This document shows positions 48,601 through 59,976 of a stretch of 64,000 nucleotides of DNA, in pieces; position 1 is the stretch's first letter, and each line of letters starts with the position of its first letter. A model generated the notes under the pieces. That model was given only the letters and a program-made list of their open reading frames with translations. It had not been told where the DNA came from and made no database searches. This stretch comes from Marsupella aquatica (Eukaryota > Marchantiophyta), in contig OZ316895.1 of NCBI GenBank assembly GCA_973895155.1, forward strand, positions 24,180,001 to 24,244,000. Direction: 5' to 3'. The translations under genes were made by a program, and so were the position numbers.

Positions 48601-51600
48601 AATCTAGTGAATTAATTTTTCCACAGATTGTTAAAGGCGTGCTTAGCCAGGCATCAAGTTTCTTCACATGGGGATATCGTTGGAGAAAGTCGTACAAGGG
48701 CCTTACCGACCAAGAGGTGTAAATCTTTTCCATGAATGGCGCTGCATATCTGTCTTATTTGTTTGAACAAGTTCATCATATTCACGGCTGTTGAATAATA
48801 TCATATTACTCATGATAATTCTGCTTTTAGGATTCAACCCCCAGGCAAGTCGAAGTGTCCGTGGATTTTAATACCGATGTAAATTTTGCGGTTGCAGATT
48901 ATCGACCACATCAACACCGCGTTGAAAAATACCGAAGCTTGGACTCGTGATCCAACCAACCCTGAAGTGAGTCCCCGGAAACTTGCCTTAGACTTCGGAA
49001 TTGCGATGCGTCTCTGCTGTACCGCTAGCATATCATTATGTCTGACTGGTAGATTTCTGTGATTTGTTTAGGTTGTATTCTATTGTCTGACGAAGTCTGG
49101 GCGTATCTCCATCTGGATTGACTCTTGCGTTGGTTGTTGAAGGTTGTCAATTGCATCAGCAAGGCGCAGCCATGTTGTCTGACCTGGTTTGGCCTCCACA
49201 CCCCTGTGTTGGCTTCCTTGAGTCTCACCCAGGACCCCGTCAGTGGGAATATCACGAAGGTAATTGTTCAAAATACTCACTACAGAAAGTGCCAATTGGG
49301 TGTCCTTTGGTGAACTGCTGGAAAGTAGCATGGTCCTCCTGGACTAAGCAGGCCGAGTAGATGACATTCAATTGCTGGGATGTGTACTGTAGGTTACCCT
49401 CACCGTGGACTTTGCTGTTGCAGATAGGAGGGATTAGATGGGGTCAAGACAACTACAATGAAGATCACCCATTGTGGAATGAGTACATTTCAGGGGTTCT
49501 CCAGGCAAATTTCACCTCGTCTCAACGCAAAGATATGCACAAAGGTTGGGAAACTCAGATGATCAACACGCTGTTACCGCTGAGAAACAGACAAAACAAT
49601 CTTTACTCGCGAAATAAGACTTACAGCAATCTTCAGCTTGAGTTCCTCACATGGGTAAGCCTGCCTTCCGTTGAGCAGTTGTGTGGAATTTGAACCGTAG
49701 CTTCCGTCCTTACTTCTGTAGATCTTTTCAGTGTACAGCTCCTCCGAAGCAGTTAGCAACTCAGAAAATGAGTTCAGAAATAGTAGGAGTTGCGGAAGAG
49801 GAAGGGGGAGTTTCAGCCTATCTCATATCCGATTAATCACTCTGATTCTTGTGCATGCAGAGGTCTGTTCAAGATATCATTGCCGACTCTGGCAAGACCC
49901 CCATCTGGCAAATAATTCTGAGTGTCGTTCTCACCACTCTGTATGCATATCTAGCGTTTGTCAATTTCAAGGACGCAGTGCACTCTCATACGTGGTTGGT
50001 TCTTACGGTAAGCCCTCTCTTGTCCACACTCAGACCCCCCCTCTCACACCCAGACCTCCCTTCTCGGTCTGCTTCTGTGCCATTATCATTGAATGCGCTA
50101 ACTTGCGTTTTGCGGCAATCCCATACCTTGTCAAAGGTAACTCATACGAGCAGATTTGCCAGATTTGGTTAAGTGTGTTAAACAATTTCTGTCAAGTGTA
50201 TATTGGTCGGGCTCTTCTGTCATTTCCTTCCCAACCAAGAGGAGAAATAGAACTTCAAACTTCTATTCCTTCAAACGAGGAGAGGGATGGCTCGCCATGT
50301 GATCCTGAAGCATGAAGGAAGGAGTTGTCGCTTCCGGATTGTAAAAAGTGAAACATTGAGGTCTTGTGGGGCTCGCCGAACTCATCCAGGTCGATTTGGA
50401 TTGGTGTTGCAGGGTATGACAGTAGTAACTCTTGCGATCTTATGCGGGTTTGGATTCACTGCACTGATTGGCATCAAGTCATCACCTATTCAAGGCGGTG
50501 TGGTGCCTTTCCTTGCCCTTGCTATTGGTAAGACGATCTCTTCTTCCATTTCTTGCGGCTTGAAACCTCAATCCTTTGATAATTTCATCAGCTGCTGAAC
50601 TCACCCTCAATAAATATCGAATGATAAAGTCTGGACAATTAAATTCTTGCAGGGGTCGACGATGTGTTCGTACTCTCGAACACCCTCCGCAGTTACCTGG
50701 CTGATCCAGCGGTACAAGCGATGGGGAAAGGTTCGCTCATCCCGGAGCGGGAAATGAGATTGACATTGGCCCTTGCAGGACCTTCGGTTATTCTCACAAC
50801 ATTCACTGTCCTTGCAGCGTTCTTCATCTCTTCTGTGGTGAGTACAGTGCCTTTCCGGCGATGGTTGTTCGAAGGTGACTAGAACCGGCGCAGATTGTCA
50901 ACGGAATCTGTCCTGATTTTCCTCTATCCTGTGATTGCAGAATCCCATGCCCATTTCACAGTGGTTTTGCTGGCAAATGGGCATCACATCGACTATTCAC
51001 ACCATTGGGCTGATAATGATCTTCATGCCAGTCATGGCCCTTGACGCCCGTCGTTGCAAGGTAAGTCATGATTGTAGTCACCGCCCGGTGCACAACTTCA
51101 TTTGTTGTTTCTAGCTTTATTATGGACAGGACGACAATCACCGGCTGCTGGATTATGTTCTGAGTAGCTTCGTCTGCTTTTGGCACGTTTTCAAACTATT
51201 CCTACTTGGATATGTGATTGTGCGCAGGCCAAAATTAATGATCCTAACTTGTGGCTGTTAAGAGGATTCCGCAACAAGGGTACCGCTGCGGGACGTAAGT
51301 AGCTTCAAAATCTGGACCTGGAGATCGTTTGGGCGGATGAAATGTATTTATGCAAGACTCGGCGATCAATTAGTATTGCGTTTCCGTAATGTTGCCATAT
51401 TGCGTGGAGATGACGGACTTGAGTATCTGAGTGTTTGCTTGAAAAACATCGCTAAGGGTTCAAGATGCTGACACGGACTCCTCTACATTTGGGATTTCTG
51501 TCCGCTGGCAGCTGCGGCTGATGTGATTGAAGCAGTTGACTATTCGAAGGAGGAGAGTTTGGAGGACTTTGACGAGCGCGATCCATCCTTGCAAGAAAAT

Positions 51601-54600
51601 ACTGGGAGCACACCCATTTCGAGATGGGTTGCCAAATACTATGCACCCTTGTTCAAGAGCAACATCTTCAAAATAGCCGTGGTATGAAACCGAAGTAAAA
51701 GAACTCAATAACTTTGGCGAGCGGATAGTTGGTGAACGTCCTTCTTCACATTACTTTTCGCTGAAACGTGTTAGGTAGTAATATGATCATAAACTTAAGA
51801 TGTTGTCAATTGGCAGGTACTGGTGTCTGTCGGGTTGGTGGTATCGATGTCTTATTTGGGCTTCAAGAAGCTAAAACATGGGCTGAACCTTTCAGATGTT
51901 ACTCTCACAGGTGTTTACCAAAGCAACGGACCCATTTTCTGGCGATTCATAGTTTTCCCTTCTCCGTACTCTTTGGTTCAACTTTAACGATGACTGTAAA
52001 GGAATAGCCTGTCGTAGTTTTGCGATCAAGATTGGTCTTGACCCAACTTGCTCCTTGTCCAATGTTCCTTTCTTTCTAAGTGTACGATTCGCTGTGCAGG
52101 ATCTTATCAAAACACATTCGCCAAACTGACAGAGGAAAGGTTTCCCAATTATGATGTTGTAAGAATCTGTGACCAACACTGACGCTCATCCTGACTTTCC
52201 TTCAATAGAGAAACCTTCTCGTGAATTGAGGCAAAGTAAGCTTAGCTTGTTGGTTGCCGCAGGAGCCCTATACTTCAAAGTGATTACACGTTCTGTTCTG
52301 TTGTTTCAATCATCAATGAAGTTTGGAAATTTGGCAATGCAGTATATCGTGACCGGCAATATTGACTATCCAACAAAGCAAACTGCGATTTTAGAAATCT
52401 TTGATGCTCTTCAAAAGACTCCGTGGGCACCGTCACAACCCTCGGTATTTATTTATTTTCCACCTCTCTAGCTCAATTTTGTGTGCTGTTGATGAGCTCT
52501 TCTGTCACACGGGTGGTTGGACACATGAAATCTCATTTGTGTTTGAAAGTCGTGACCGAGCAAACGAAGGAATGAACGAATCAGAGTGAGCAAAGTATGC
52601 GTTGGGAAGGAGATTCGCGCGGCCCATCTAAGTCACTCTCCTTGTCTGTTTCAGGTACTTGAAGCTTCGTTTCTGGCAAACATCTACCTTTTCGCTAATA
52701 GCACACAAAATGCTCCCCACCCGCTCCCTGCAGCTGAGTTTTATCCCCTCGAGCAGGCATGGTCCACTTCATCCCTTGGTAAGTTCCATTTTCTTTTGCA
52801 CTTCCTTGTTATCCTCTGAGCCCCAGGCTACGCACTTCACCTTCAAGGACACAAGCGAGCAAAACCTGGGAAGTCTTCTATTCCTCTAGATTTGCCCAGT
52901 CGGATACGCAGAAAACGTGGAAGGGCGTTGTGGAGAGTTTCATGCTCCATGCCGTCGATGCTGACAAAAAGTCTTTTGTTTCTTGTATGCTCTTGGAAAC
53001 AGGTGTGCTGTCCCTTCAAGACCTCTACTGTGTAGATAAATTTACTCAAGCGCAAACTAGCTGCTTCGATGTTACCAGCAATCCAAATCTAAGAATAGGT
53101 GCTGCCAAATCAGTGGTAAGTTATGGGCCCCGCCTGCATTAAGACCATTTATGAATCCGATGCGCAATGTTAGTGGGTTCCTTAACATTCATGTCGTGGT
53201 TGGTCACTTTTAAGACTGTTCTAGGTGGAACACATGACTTGGGTCTTGGATGGTCTCAGTATCTGTATTAGCTTCCCAACTTACTCTGCTTTGGACTGTG
53301 TAGTTGTTCGCTCAAAACTTGGGTGCCAACACACAGCCAAACATCGACATGATCAGAGGAACCAGGAAGATCGTCGAAGAAGTGAATGCAAAATATGGTG
53401 AAGAGGTGGCCTTTATGTACGGATATCCATTCCTCTTCTACGAGCAGTACTTGCACAGCTTCCATGATCTGTATCTGGTAGTTGGCTTTGCCTTGGGTAA
53501 GTTGAGACGTTGGACCTTCGTATATGAAATGACATCGTGCAGGCGTCGCATTATGAACTATCCGGGCTTCCTTGTGAATAGTAATTTCCAGTTCTGGATT
53601 ATCTCCAGTCTTTTATCCAATTCTCACAACAAGTATATTTTTCTTGCAGTTGGAGTGTTCGCTGCTGTATTGATCTTTCAACAAAGTCTGATTATTTCTC
53701 TTCTCATCTGCGCGTTACTCTTAATAACCGACCTTGAAGTGTTCGGTTTCATGTACGTTCTCGGTGCGAAATTGAATTGTGAGTAACTTATCTTCACTAC
53801 CAAATCCTGCTGCCAACATGATATCTATTCTTGTGATATACATCCTTAGCTATCAACAGCAAACGTTAGGTTATTTCTAACAAAAAAAAAAACCTTTCCT
53901 GACTTGCATCGTCGTTGATTTGGCGCATGGGGGTGATGCTATCCTCGACAGCTCTTTCCCTGGTCAATCTGGGCATCGTGGTAATTGTTCACATCTCTTC
54001 CCAATTGCACGTAAATATGAGAATAAACTTACTTAGGTGTGAAATTGTTTTGCCTTTGTTATGGTTGAGCTCTGTTATCAGTTCTTCACATAAGAAGCTC
54101 ACTACCTGATTCAAATTCCTGTTGCAGATTGGAATGTCCGCCGAGTTCACTTACTTGGCAAGATCTTTCTTAGTGGTTGAGGGAACGAGACAGCACAGAG
54201 TTGCGAAGGCTCTCGAATGGACTTTCGAGCCATTGCTCCATGGCTTTGGAGTCCAATTTGTAGCAACTTTCCCACTCCTTTTTGTGAAGTAAGTACTTCG
54301 ATCATAACAATTTTTGTAGCCAAAAGAGAATGTCTAGGCTTAGATCCGGACTGTAAACTCTTACGTTCGAGTAAGCTCGTCAGATTGTTGTAATTGCATC
54401 CTTCACTGCGACATCATTGCATTCACAACCTTTCTGATGGGAGCAACGTATGTGATCGTGTCATCGGATTTGTTCCTCTGTTTTTATTTTTAAGACATCG
54501 AACGCAGAGAATGATGTGCCATATGCCGAGCTTTGAAATGGCACTGTCGATGTATTCTAACGAAACTTGCGACTGGTCTTCTTGTGTAGGTACCCCGCTT

Positions 54601-54857
54601 TCAGACTTTACTACTTCGCCATGTTCACGATGATGGGTATCTTCGCATTCTTTAACGGGTTTTTCTTGTTGCCTGCAATTCTCACCTGGATTGGCCCAGA
54701 CACTTTGCACCACATCAAAGAAGCTAACGCGGCATCGAGTAGAGCGGCTGCTTCTCGGCGAGACACTTTGGAAGGCAGTCGGAATGGGGCAAATGGCAAG
54801 CACGAACTTGAATCGGCAAACCCGGTCGAACACGACGGTGCCATCCCATCGAAATAA
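42608..54857 (+). CDS. Patched/NPC1-like RND-family membrane protein (sterol-sensing domain), 26 exons
   Basis: Polytopic membrane protein of the Patched/NPC1/Dispatched (RND) family, which move sterols or other lipids using an ion gradient. My exons: 42608-42676 (tentative), 44877-44986, 46154-46282, 46565-46742, 47335-47626, 48095-48237, 48627-48716, 48898-48966, 49143-49259, 49424-49654, 49861-50007, 50413-50527, 50653-50837, 50941-51060, 51228-51294, 51512-51681, 51817-51910, 52100-52158, 52322-52444, 52655-52778, 53003-53115, 53304-53496, 53650-53778, 53952-53980, 54128-54288, 54590-54857. All phases agree, giving 1174 residues. TM1 (IILLGGFCFGLF) is followed by LWVEHGSQV and FGGISRQE. 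The sterol-sensing region spans exons 11-14, with the TM4 motif GVDDVFVLSNTLR (GxxxDD). The second half has MYGYPFLFYEQYL, SLVNLGIV and GMSAEFTYLARSFL with the TM10 acidic residue. The last membrane segment is followed by a hydrophilic tail. Family and most exons are firm. Exon 1 and the weak acceptors of exons 9 and 19 are less sure. Confidence 0.88.
44090..44270 (+). repeat. Two-copy ~98-bp tandem duplication in intron 1
   Basis: CATAGACGAAATGTCGAGAGAG occurs in two copies about 98 bp apart (44103 and 44201), each followed by GCNAGCNTGCTG and an ACTCG(C/T)T(G/C)CTGGAC block. It lies in the first intron of the Patched-like gene as modelled. Confidence 0.65.
46831..47065 (+). repeat. Two-copy ~105-bp tandem duplication in intron 4
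   Basis: Both copies contain CTCCCGGTATATTGTGTACT, ACGTCCTCTTG, a CTCAT block, CAATTGAGACGAATCA and CTGGAGGCTT. The second copy has an extra 15-bp internal repeat of the GCAATTGAGACGAATCA part. It is in the intron between exons 4 and 5 of the Patched-like gene. Confidence 0.75.
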
Positions 54858-56684
54858 AAAAAAAGGACACCACTTAGCGCAACTACATCTAGGTACATCA
54901 ATTAAGACGTAAGAAAGGCTTTCCGAGAACTAGATTTGTCAAATAGTAAGTCATGTACAACGTAGCAAGGAGGGAGGAGCTGGAGCTATCTTCATGCATG
55001 AATAGCTCTGGTAACGCGGATACCTAATAGCTCGTAATCCACATCAGTAAACAGCCAAACTTTTGAAAGGGTGGCTATAGGCTCGAGGTTCAGTCCTCAC
55101 TGGGATTGTCAGTGATCTATTCTTTGAGAAACTCCTTCGTTGGTTCATTGGTTGTTGCTTGAGTCGCTGCTGCAGGCTTATACCCATGGTAAAAATGGTC
55201 GATATCCGGGTGTGTTCTCGAAGGAACAGCAGCCTGTACAAGGAAATTCCCACGGATTATTCAATACTACATGACACTAACGATGAAAACCGATACTGGA
55301 TGGATGACTCCACATTGACAGAAGCCATTGTACGAGGTCTATGATGCTGAAACTGTTCTCAATTCAGGAATGTGTATATAGTTGCAATCTATGTTCTGGC
55401 TCCTGGCTACCGGACGAGGTACTAAGACCAGTTATCTGTCTCTTCGGCCTGAGTAGATCCTCTTGTGTCATTGCGGGAGGAAGAGTATGGATCGATCATA
55501 GCTGGAAAGGTGTCTTAAGAGCTTTCTCATTCCCTCAGTATCTAATGTCTCTTTTTCTTACATGGATTGGACTGTTCACTCTCAATCAAGCAATCTTCAA
55601 CAATTTGCGCCCAGGGAAGGAGAGACAATGCACCACTCCCACTCATTGCCGTGCGGGAACAATACTGCAACACATTCGGAGTGAGGAATCATTGAAGGTG
55701 TCATGGGGCGCCTATGGGTGTGTGTTCCTCAGTTTGATTAGATTCTGGCTTTCTGCGCATGGGCTGTTTTGAACGTCTGATCGAGGCAGTAAGATGTTTT
55801 CTAGACCAGCACTACCTCCGGCCGCTGCATGGTCTGCGGAGAACTGGCAACAGGCAGAGCTCCCTGCTCGACAGTTTCTTTTCGGAAGGCAGGACATCGT
55901 CATGCAAATGTGACGTCGGCCTCGGAGCACGAGCTGCAACTTTTCCTCCGCTAGCACGGCCTTGGAAAATGCCCAATTGTGCATGGGCGAGCTGCGAACC
56001 GAATTCGTGCACAATCGATTGGCGGTCATACATAATTCGAATTACTATCTGTGGACGACGAGCGTGCTTTTGAATTGAATCTCAACAGCGACTCCCTGTT
56101 TTCCCTACCGGGCGCCCTTGCCAAATAATAATGATGCATCTGGTACTGATCACGAGCACTCTTAGAGCCAGTCCGTTTCTGAAGCTTCGCTTGGATCCTA
56201 AATTAGGGAGTCATCGAGAGCTCTTTTAGAGCAAGTCGACCTTCAGAAGCTTGGCTTGGATCGTAACGTAGGGAGTCAAGAGAATTCATTGCAAGCACCA
56301 GGGGGTGCAGCAGGGGAGAGCTTCGAGATGCAGCTTCTCGTCTGCCCCACTATTACGGCGAAAGGCAGATCTGTTCGAATACGAGTGATTTCACATATAT
56401 ATTTTAAGGTCGTGTGTAGTTATTATGGTCCTTGCTTAGTTACTCTTGTCCATGTGTTGTTTTTAATTTATCACACTATATGTTATACCATCACCGGGCA
56501 AAGCTAAGCACAGAAGACAAAACGAAAAGGAGCCAGCAATGTCGATGTAATTTAATATCAACTGAAGACATGACCTGAAAGCAGCATCAAACGCAACCCG
56601 TCCTTTCAAATTTGGTGGAGGGCCCCTGGCTCAAGATATGCCAACTTAGAGTGCACTGCTTGTGGTATCTTCCTGCGAGCCTTC
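54858..56684. other. Downstream of the Patched-like gene, nothing recognised
   Basis: It begins with the 3' untranslated region of the Patched-like gene, with an A-rich run right after the stop codon. An open frame at 55341-55772 has hydrophobic stretches but no motif I know, and is not called. A ~62-bp tandem pair (CTGAAGCTTCGCTTGGATC.. / CAGAAGCTTGGCTTGGATC..) lies at about 56163-56280. Confidence 0.4.
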
Positions 56685-56689
56685 ACTTA

Positions 56690-57243
56690 GACAAGGTTCA
56701 CTCTACATATATCAAAAAAATATTGAACTCAGATTTGCACTGCCGGTGGAGTCTTCATGGGAGCCTGCACAGACAAGGTTCACTATACATATATCCAAAC
56801 AAATATTGACTGGTTTACTAAACTTATTTAGGGACCCCATGAGACAGACAAGGTTCACTATACATATATCCAAAAAAATATTGACTGGTTTACTAAACTT
56901 ATTTACGGACCCCATGAGACAGACAACACTATACATATATCCAAAAAAATATTGACTGGTTTACTAAACTTATTTACGGACCCCATGAGACAGACAAGGT
57001 TCACTATACATATATCCAAAAAAATATTGACTGGTTTACTAAACTTATTTAGGGACCCCATGAGACAGACAAGGTTCACTATACATATATCCAAAAAAAT
57101 ATTGACTGGTTTAATAAGTTCACTATACATATATCCAAAAAAAATTGACTGGTTTACTAAACTTATTTACGGACCCCATGAGACAGACAAGGTTCACTAT
57201 ACATATATCCAAAAAAATATTGACTAGTTTACTAAACTTATTT
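56690..57243 (+). repeat. ~75-bp tandem array, about seven full or partial units
   Basis: The unit runs GACAAGGTTCAC, TATACATATATCC, an A-run, ATATTGACTGGTTTACTAA and ACTTATTTACGGACCCCATG. Units start near 56690, 56772, 56847, 56923 (shortened), 56993, 57068, 57116 (shortened) and 57186. Each unit ends with the same CGGACCCCATGAGA that opens the dispersed repeat at 57245, so the array is an expansion of that element's border region. Confidence 0.85.
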
Positions 57244-57244
57244 C

Positions 57245-57376
57245 CGGACCCCATGAGAGGTCCTTTCCAAAATTCCTGGCATTGGAGCGTGTCACATCAA
57301 CAACCACAACAAACAAGACTTGTTTTCATTCATGTTTGCATCATTTGGGTGTAACTTTTGGGCCAGCGGTCTCATA
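57245..57376 (+). repeat. Dispersed repeat, copy 2 (first copy at 22074)
   Basis: Starts CGGACCCCATGAGAGGTCC and contains TTCCAAAATTC, CAACAAACAAGACTTG and TTTGGGTGTAA in the same order as 22074-22231, with a short deletion. Confidence 0.7.
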
Positions 57377-57378
57377 CA

Positions 57379-57450
57379 GTGGCCTTGTTATGTGACAATT
57401 CAGTGGCCTTGTTATGTGACAATTCAGTGGCCTTGTTATGTGACAATTGG
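57379..57450 (+). repeat. 24-bp tandem repeat, three copies
   Basis: GTGGCCTTGTTATGTGACAA followed by TTCA or TTGG occurs three times in a row at a 24-bp period, essentially without mismatch. Confidence 0.92.
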
Positions 57451-57922
57451 TGTCGAAGCTTACAATGATCCCATACTTAGCTTCCCGGGATCTCTTGCAA
57501 TGTCGAAGATTCGACCACTGTGATCTGTAGCTTGGAGAACAAAACATAAGACACTTTGACACATTCATAAATCATACGCAGTATCTGTGGAAGAGTGCAA
57601 ACATTGCGCTCACATCCATTGATTGATTCATTGTAAAAGACTGAATGCTCTATTCAGAGTCAGTCGCGCATACTCCTTAAGTGCAGGCACTCCTGCCCTT
57701 CAAACGAGTTTGAAAAGAGCCAGGCGCGCCATAGGAAGCTCGAACACGTGTTCGGCAACAGACTGCCTTACACCCACGCCACTTTACGGTAAGGAGTAAA
57801 GAGCTAAAAACAAGCCCTACGATAAGAACGAAAGTGAAAGTGGGAAGACGTCGAGACCAGAACACAGAAGGGAAACACTTCACAAGGGAAACACTTCACA
57901 CACCCCTCGGATCGACTGTCTT
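57451..57922. other. Intergenic / possible 3' remnant of copia element 2
   Basis: No gene. It lies directly 3' of the RNase H end of the copia fragment, so an LTR or 3' untranslated part would be expected, but with the 5' half missing I cannot define an LTR. A 16-bp direct duplicate (GGGAAACACTTCACA) lies at about 57870-57900. Confidence 0.4.
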
Positions 57923-59387
57923 CTAATTGGTAGAAACTGGGAAGAAAACAAGACCAAGAAGCTGAATGAATCGTTGAAAACGAATTCCAGCCAGTGGTTT
58001 CGTCAAGCCGTCAGCAGGCATGTTGTCAGTCGACAAATACTTGATCTGCACATGCCCTAAACGAACTTGCTCACGCACATAATGCCACTGAATCTGGATA
58101 TGCTTGGTCCTAGCATGATGCTCTGGATTAATAGTCAAAGCAATTGCTGGCTTATTATCTCCCCAGATGACAACCGTAGAGACATTAGAAGAACAGAAAT
58201 CAAGTTGCTGTAGCAGAGCGCAAAGCCAAATAGCTTCTTTACATGCAATAGAGTAGGCGACGTATTCAGCCTCAGTGCTGCTGGTTGTGATAATTGGCTG
58301 CTTGCGTGACTTCCAGCTGATAGCTCCACCAGCAAGCTTGAAAAGATAGCCAGAGGTAGATTTGTGATTAATAACATCACCGGCAAAAGAAGCATCACAA
58401 TATCCTTGGAAATTTAAAGAATGGATCTCAATACCCTGGTATAGAGCAGAATGATACTTGAGACCCAGATGAATGGTGCCGCTGAGGTAAGCCAGAACAT
58501 GTCGAGCAGAAGCCTGATGTTCAGGCATAGGGTTATGTGCAAATTGGCCAAGGCGTGCACATTGTTCAGCAACATCAGGCCGCGTCCACACTGCTAGATA
58601 CATGAGGGAGCCAATCATAGCTTGATACAATTGTAACTGATCTGGTGTCGCAGAGATTTCACTCGGAAGTAATTGATCAATTCCAATGGAAGGTGCAGTG
58701 AGAGCAACCGCAGCATTCATATGAAAACGAGTAAGAACCTTTTGAGCATACTGATTTTGTGCAATATATAAAACTCCTGCACCCCAATCTCGATAAATTG
58801 CCAGCCCAAGATACTCAGTTAAGTCTCCAAGTGCACGAATCTCATATCGGGAAGACAACATGGAGTGCATAGCATTGACACCTTCAACGGTCGTGGAGAT
58901 GGTAATAATGTCATCCACCCACAAGACAATGAGATCCCCCTTAGAATTTTTTAGAACACATGGATCTGAGAGTAACGGGAAAAAACCATGAGTAGCCAAA
59001 AACTCAGTAATTGCAATGTACCAGAGCCGAGGAGATTGCCGTAAACCGTATAAAGCAGATAGGAGTAACCAGATGAGGAGCTGACCATCGGCAGTATATG
59101 TCTCATATCCTGGTGGTGGTCGAATATAAATGGGTGGCTGGCCAGCCATCAGAGCATATAGAAATGCTGTAACAATATCGAAACTACGAGCTTCAAGATT
59201 GAAAATAGCAACAAGTGCCATAATGGTGCGAAAAGTCTCAGGCCTAACCACAGAGGCAAAAGTATCCCCGTAGTCTTCACCTGGTCGTTGCTTATCCCCG
59301 CGAGCCACAAAACGTGCTTTGTAGATGCTGTTGAGCATAGACGACGATCGCAACGGCAAGCCCATGAACCATCCAACGCACAATAGT
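57923..59387 (-). pseudogene. Copia element 2: RT and RNase H fragment of a different lineage
   Basis: About 485 codons of open frame. RT starts near YKARFVARGDKQRPGEDYG and continues with FDIVTAFLYA, SALYGLRQSPRLWY and the active-site block VLWVDDIITI (Trp instead of the usual Tyr before VDD). RNase H has STSGYLFKLAGGAISWKS, SSTEAEYVA, WGDNKPAIAL, HIQIQWHYVR and ADGLTKPLAG. The sequence is far from the other two copia elements here, so it is a separate lineage. The 5' part (gag, protease, integrase, start of RT) is cut off where the third copia element is inserted. Confidence 0.9.
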
Positions 59388-59785
59388 CGACACAAGAGAT
59401 ACGTGGTTCACCTCCTTGAGGCTACGTCCACGGGAACACACAAGAGAGCTTTACTGAACTCTAAGCCCGTCGGCTATACCGAGTCTCCACAGTGTAAGCT
59501 CTCCCTATCTCTCAAGTGGCTCCATAACAATGAGCCTTGGTTCTACCTCTCCAAGCACACATGCCTCTTATGATATAGTGTGCAACTTAGTTGTACCTAA
59601 CCACATAGTTGTACCTAATCACGTAGTTGTACCTAACCACATAGTTGTACCTAATCACGTAGTTGTACCTAACCACATAGTTGTACCTAATCACATAGTT
59701 GTACCTAACCACGTAGTTGTACCAACCCACGTTGTTGTACCAACCACGTCATACCTAACCTAGACGTAAGAGTAAATACCCAACA
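59365..59785 (-). repeat. 3' LTR of copia element 3 (left edge uncertain)
   Basis: The right edge is clear: it ends ACCCAACA at 59785, followed on the minus strand by a polypurine tract (CAAGGGGAAGAT, 59786-59797). The left edge lies between 59365 and about 59400, where copia element 2 breaks off. It carries GAGGCTACGTCCACGGGAAC, shared with the LTR of element 1, and an 18-bp minisatellite. The partner 5' LTR is beyond the window, so the ends and target duplication cannot be confirmed. Confidence 0.7.
59588..59757 (+). repeat. 18-bp minisatellite inside the LTR, about nine copies
   Basis: Units alternate between AGTTGTACCTAACCACAT and AGTTGTACCTAATCACGT, a 36-bp higher-order period. The right end degenerates to GTTGTACCAACCCACG. 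It is inside the 3' LTR of copia element 3. Confidence 0.92.
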
Positions 59786-59976
59786 ATCTTCCCCTTGACT
59801 CTGGTCTAGGGGAGAGTAATACTGCCAATGTATATGATCCCTCAGCGGGAAGTTCTGGACAGAAACCAAACCGGTTTCCCTCTCTAACTAGAGCAAACCA
59901 GAACTAAGCCGTAGCCTAATACATAGGAATGAGGAAGAGCATATATCAGTAATTACAATGAATGTTTAAGAAAACT

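Noticed and set aside
52169-52321. Longer reading of Patched-like exon 19 starting near 52205 or 52262
   Set aside because: These starts either break phase or insert residues where the family has a short link between FPNYD and YIVTG. The acceptor at 52320-52321 is in phase and has a pyrimidine tract.
52843-53002. Extension of Patched-like exon 21 to the left through an open frame
   Set aside because: The upstream acceptors give the wrong phase. CTTGGAAACAG at 52992-53002 is preceded by a T-rich tract and joins exon 20 in phase.
55010-55110. tRNA-like GGTTCAGTCCTCAC motif
   Set aside because: No acceptor stem, anticodon loop or D-arm could be folded around it.
55341-55772. 143-codon plus-strand open frame with hydrophobic stretches downstream of the Patched-like gene
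   Set aside because: I could not match it to any family or to the Patched-like gene, whose own stop codon and hydrophilic tail are clear at 54857.
56690-57243. Regularly spaced repeats, considered as a CRISPR array
   Set aside because: The unit is tandem with no distinct spacers, in a eukaryotic genome, and matches a transposon border.
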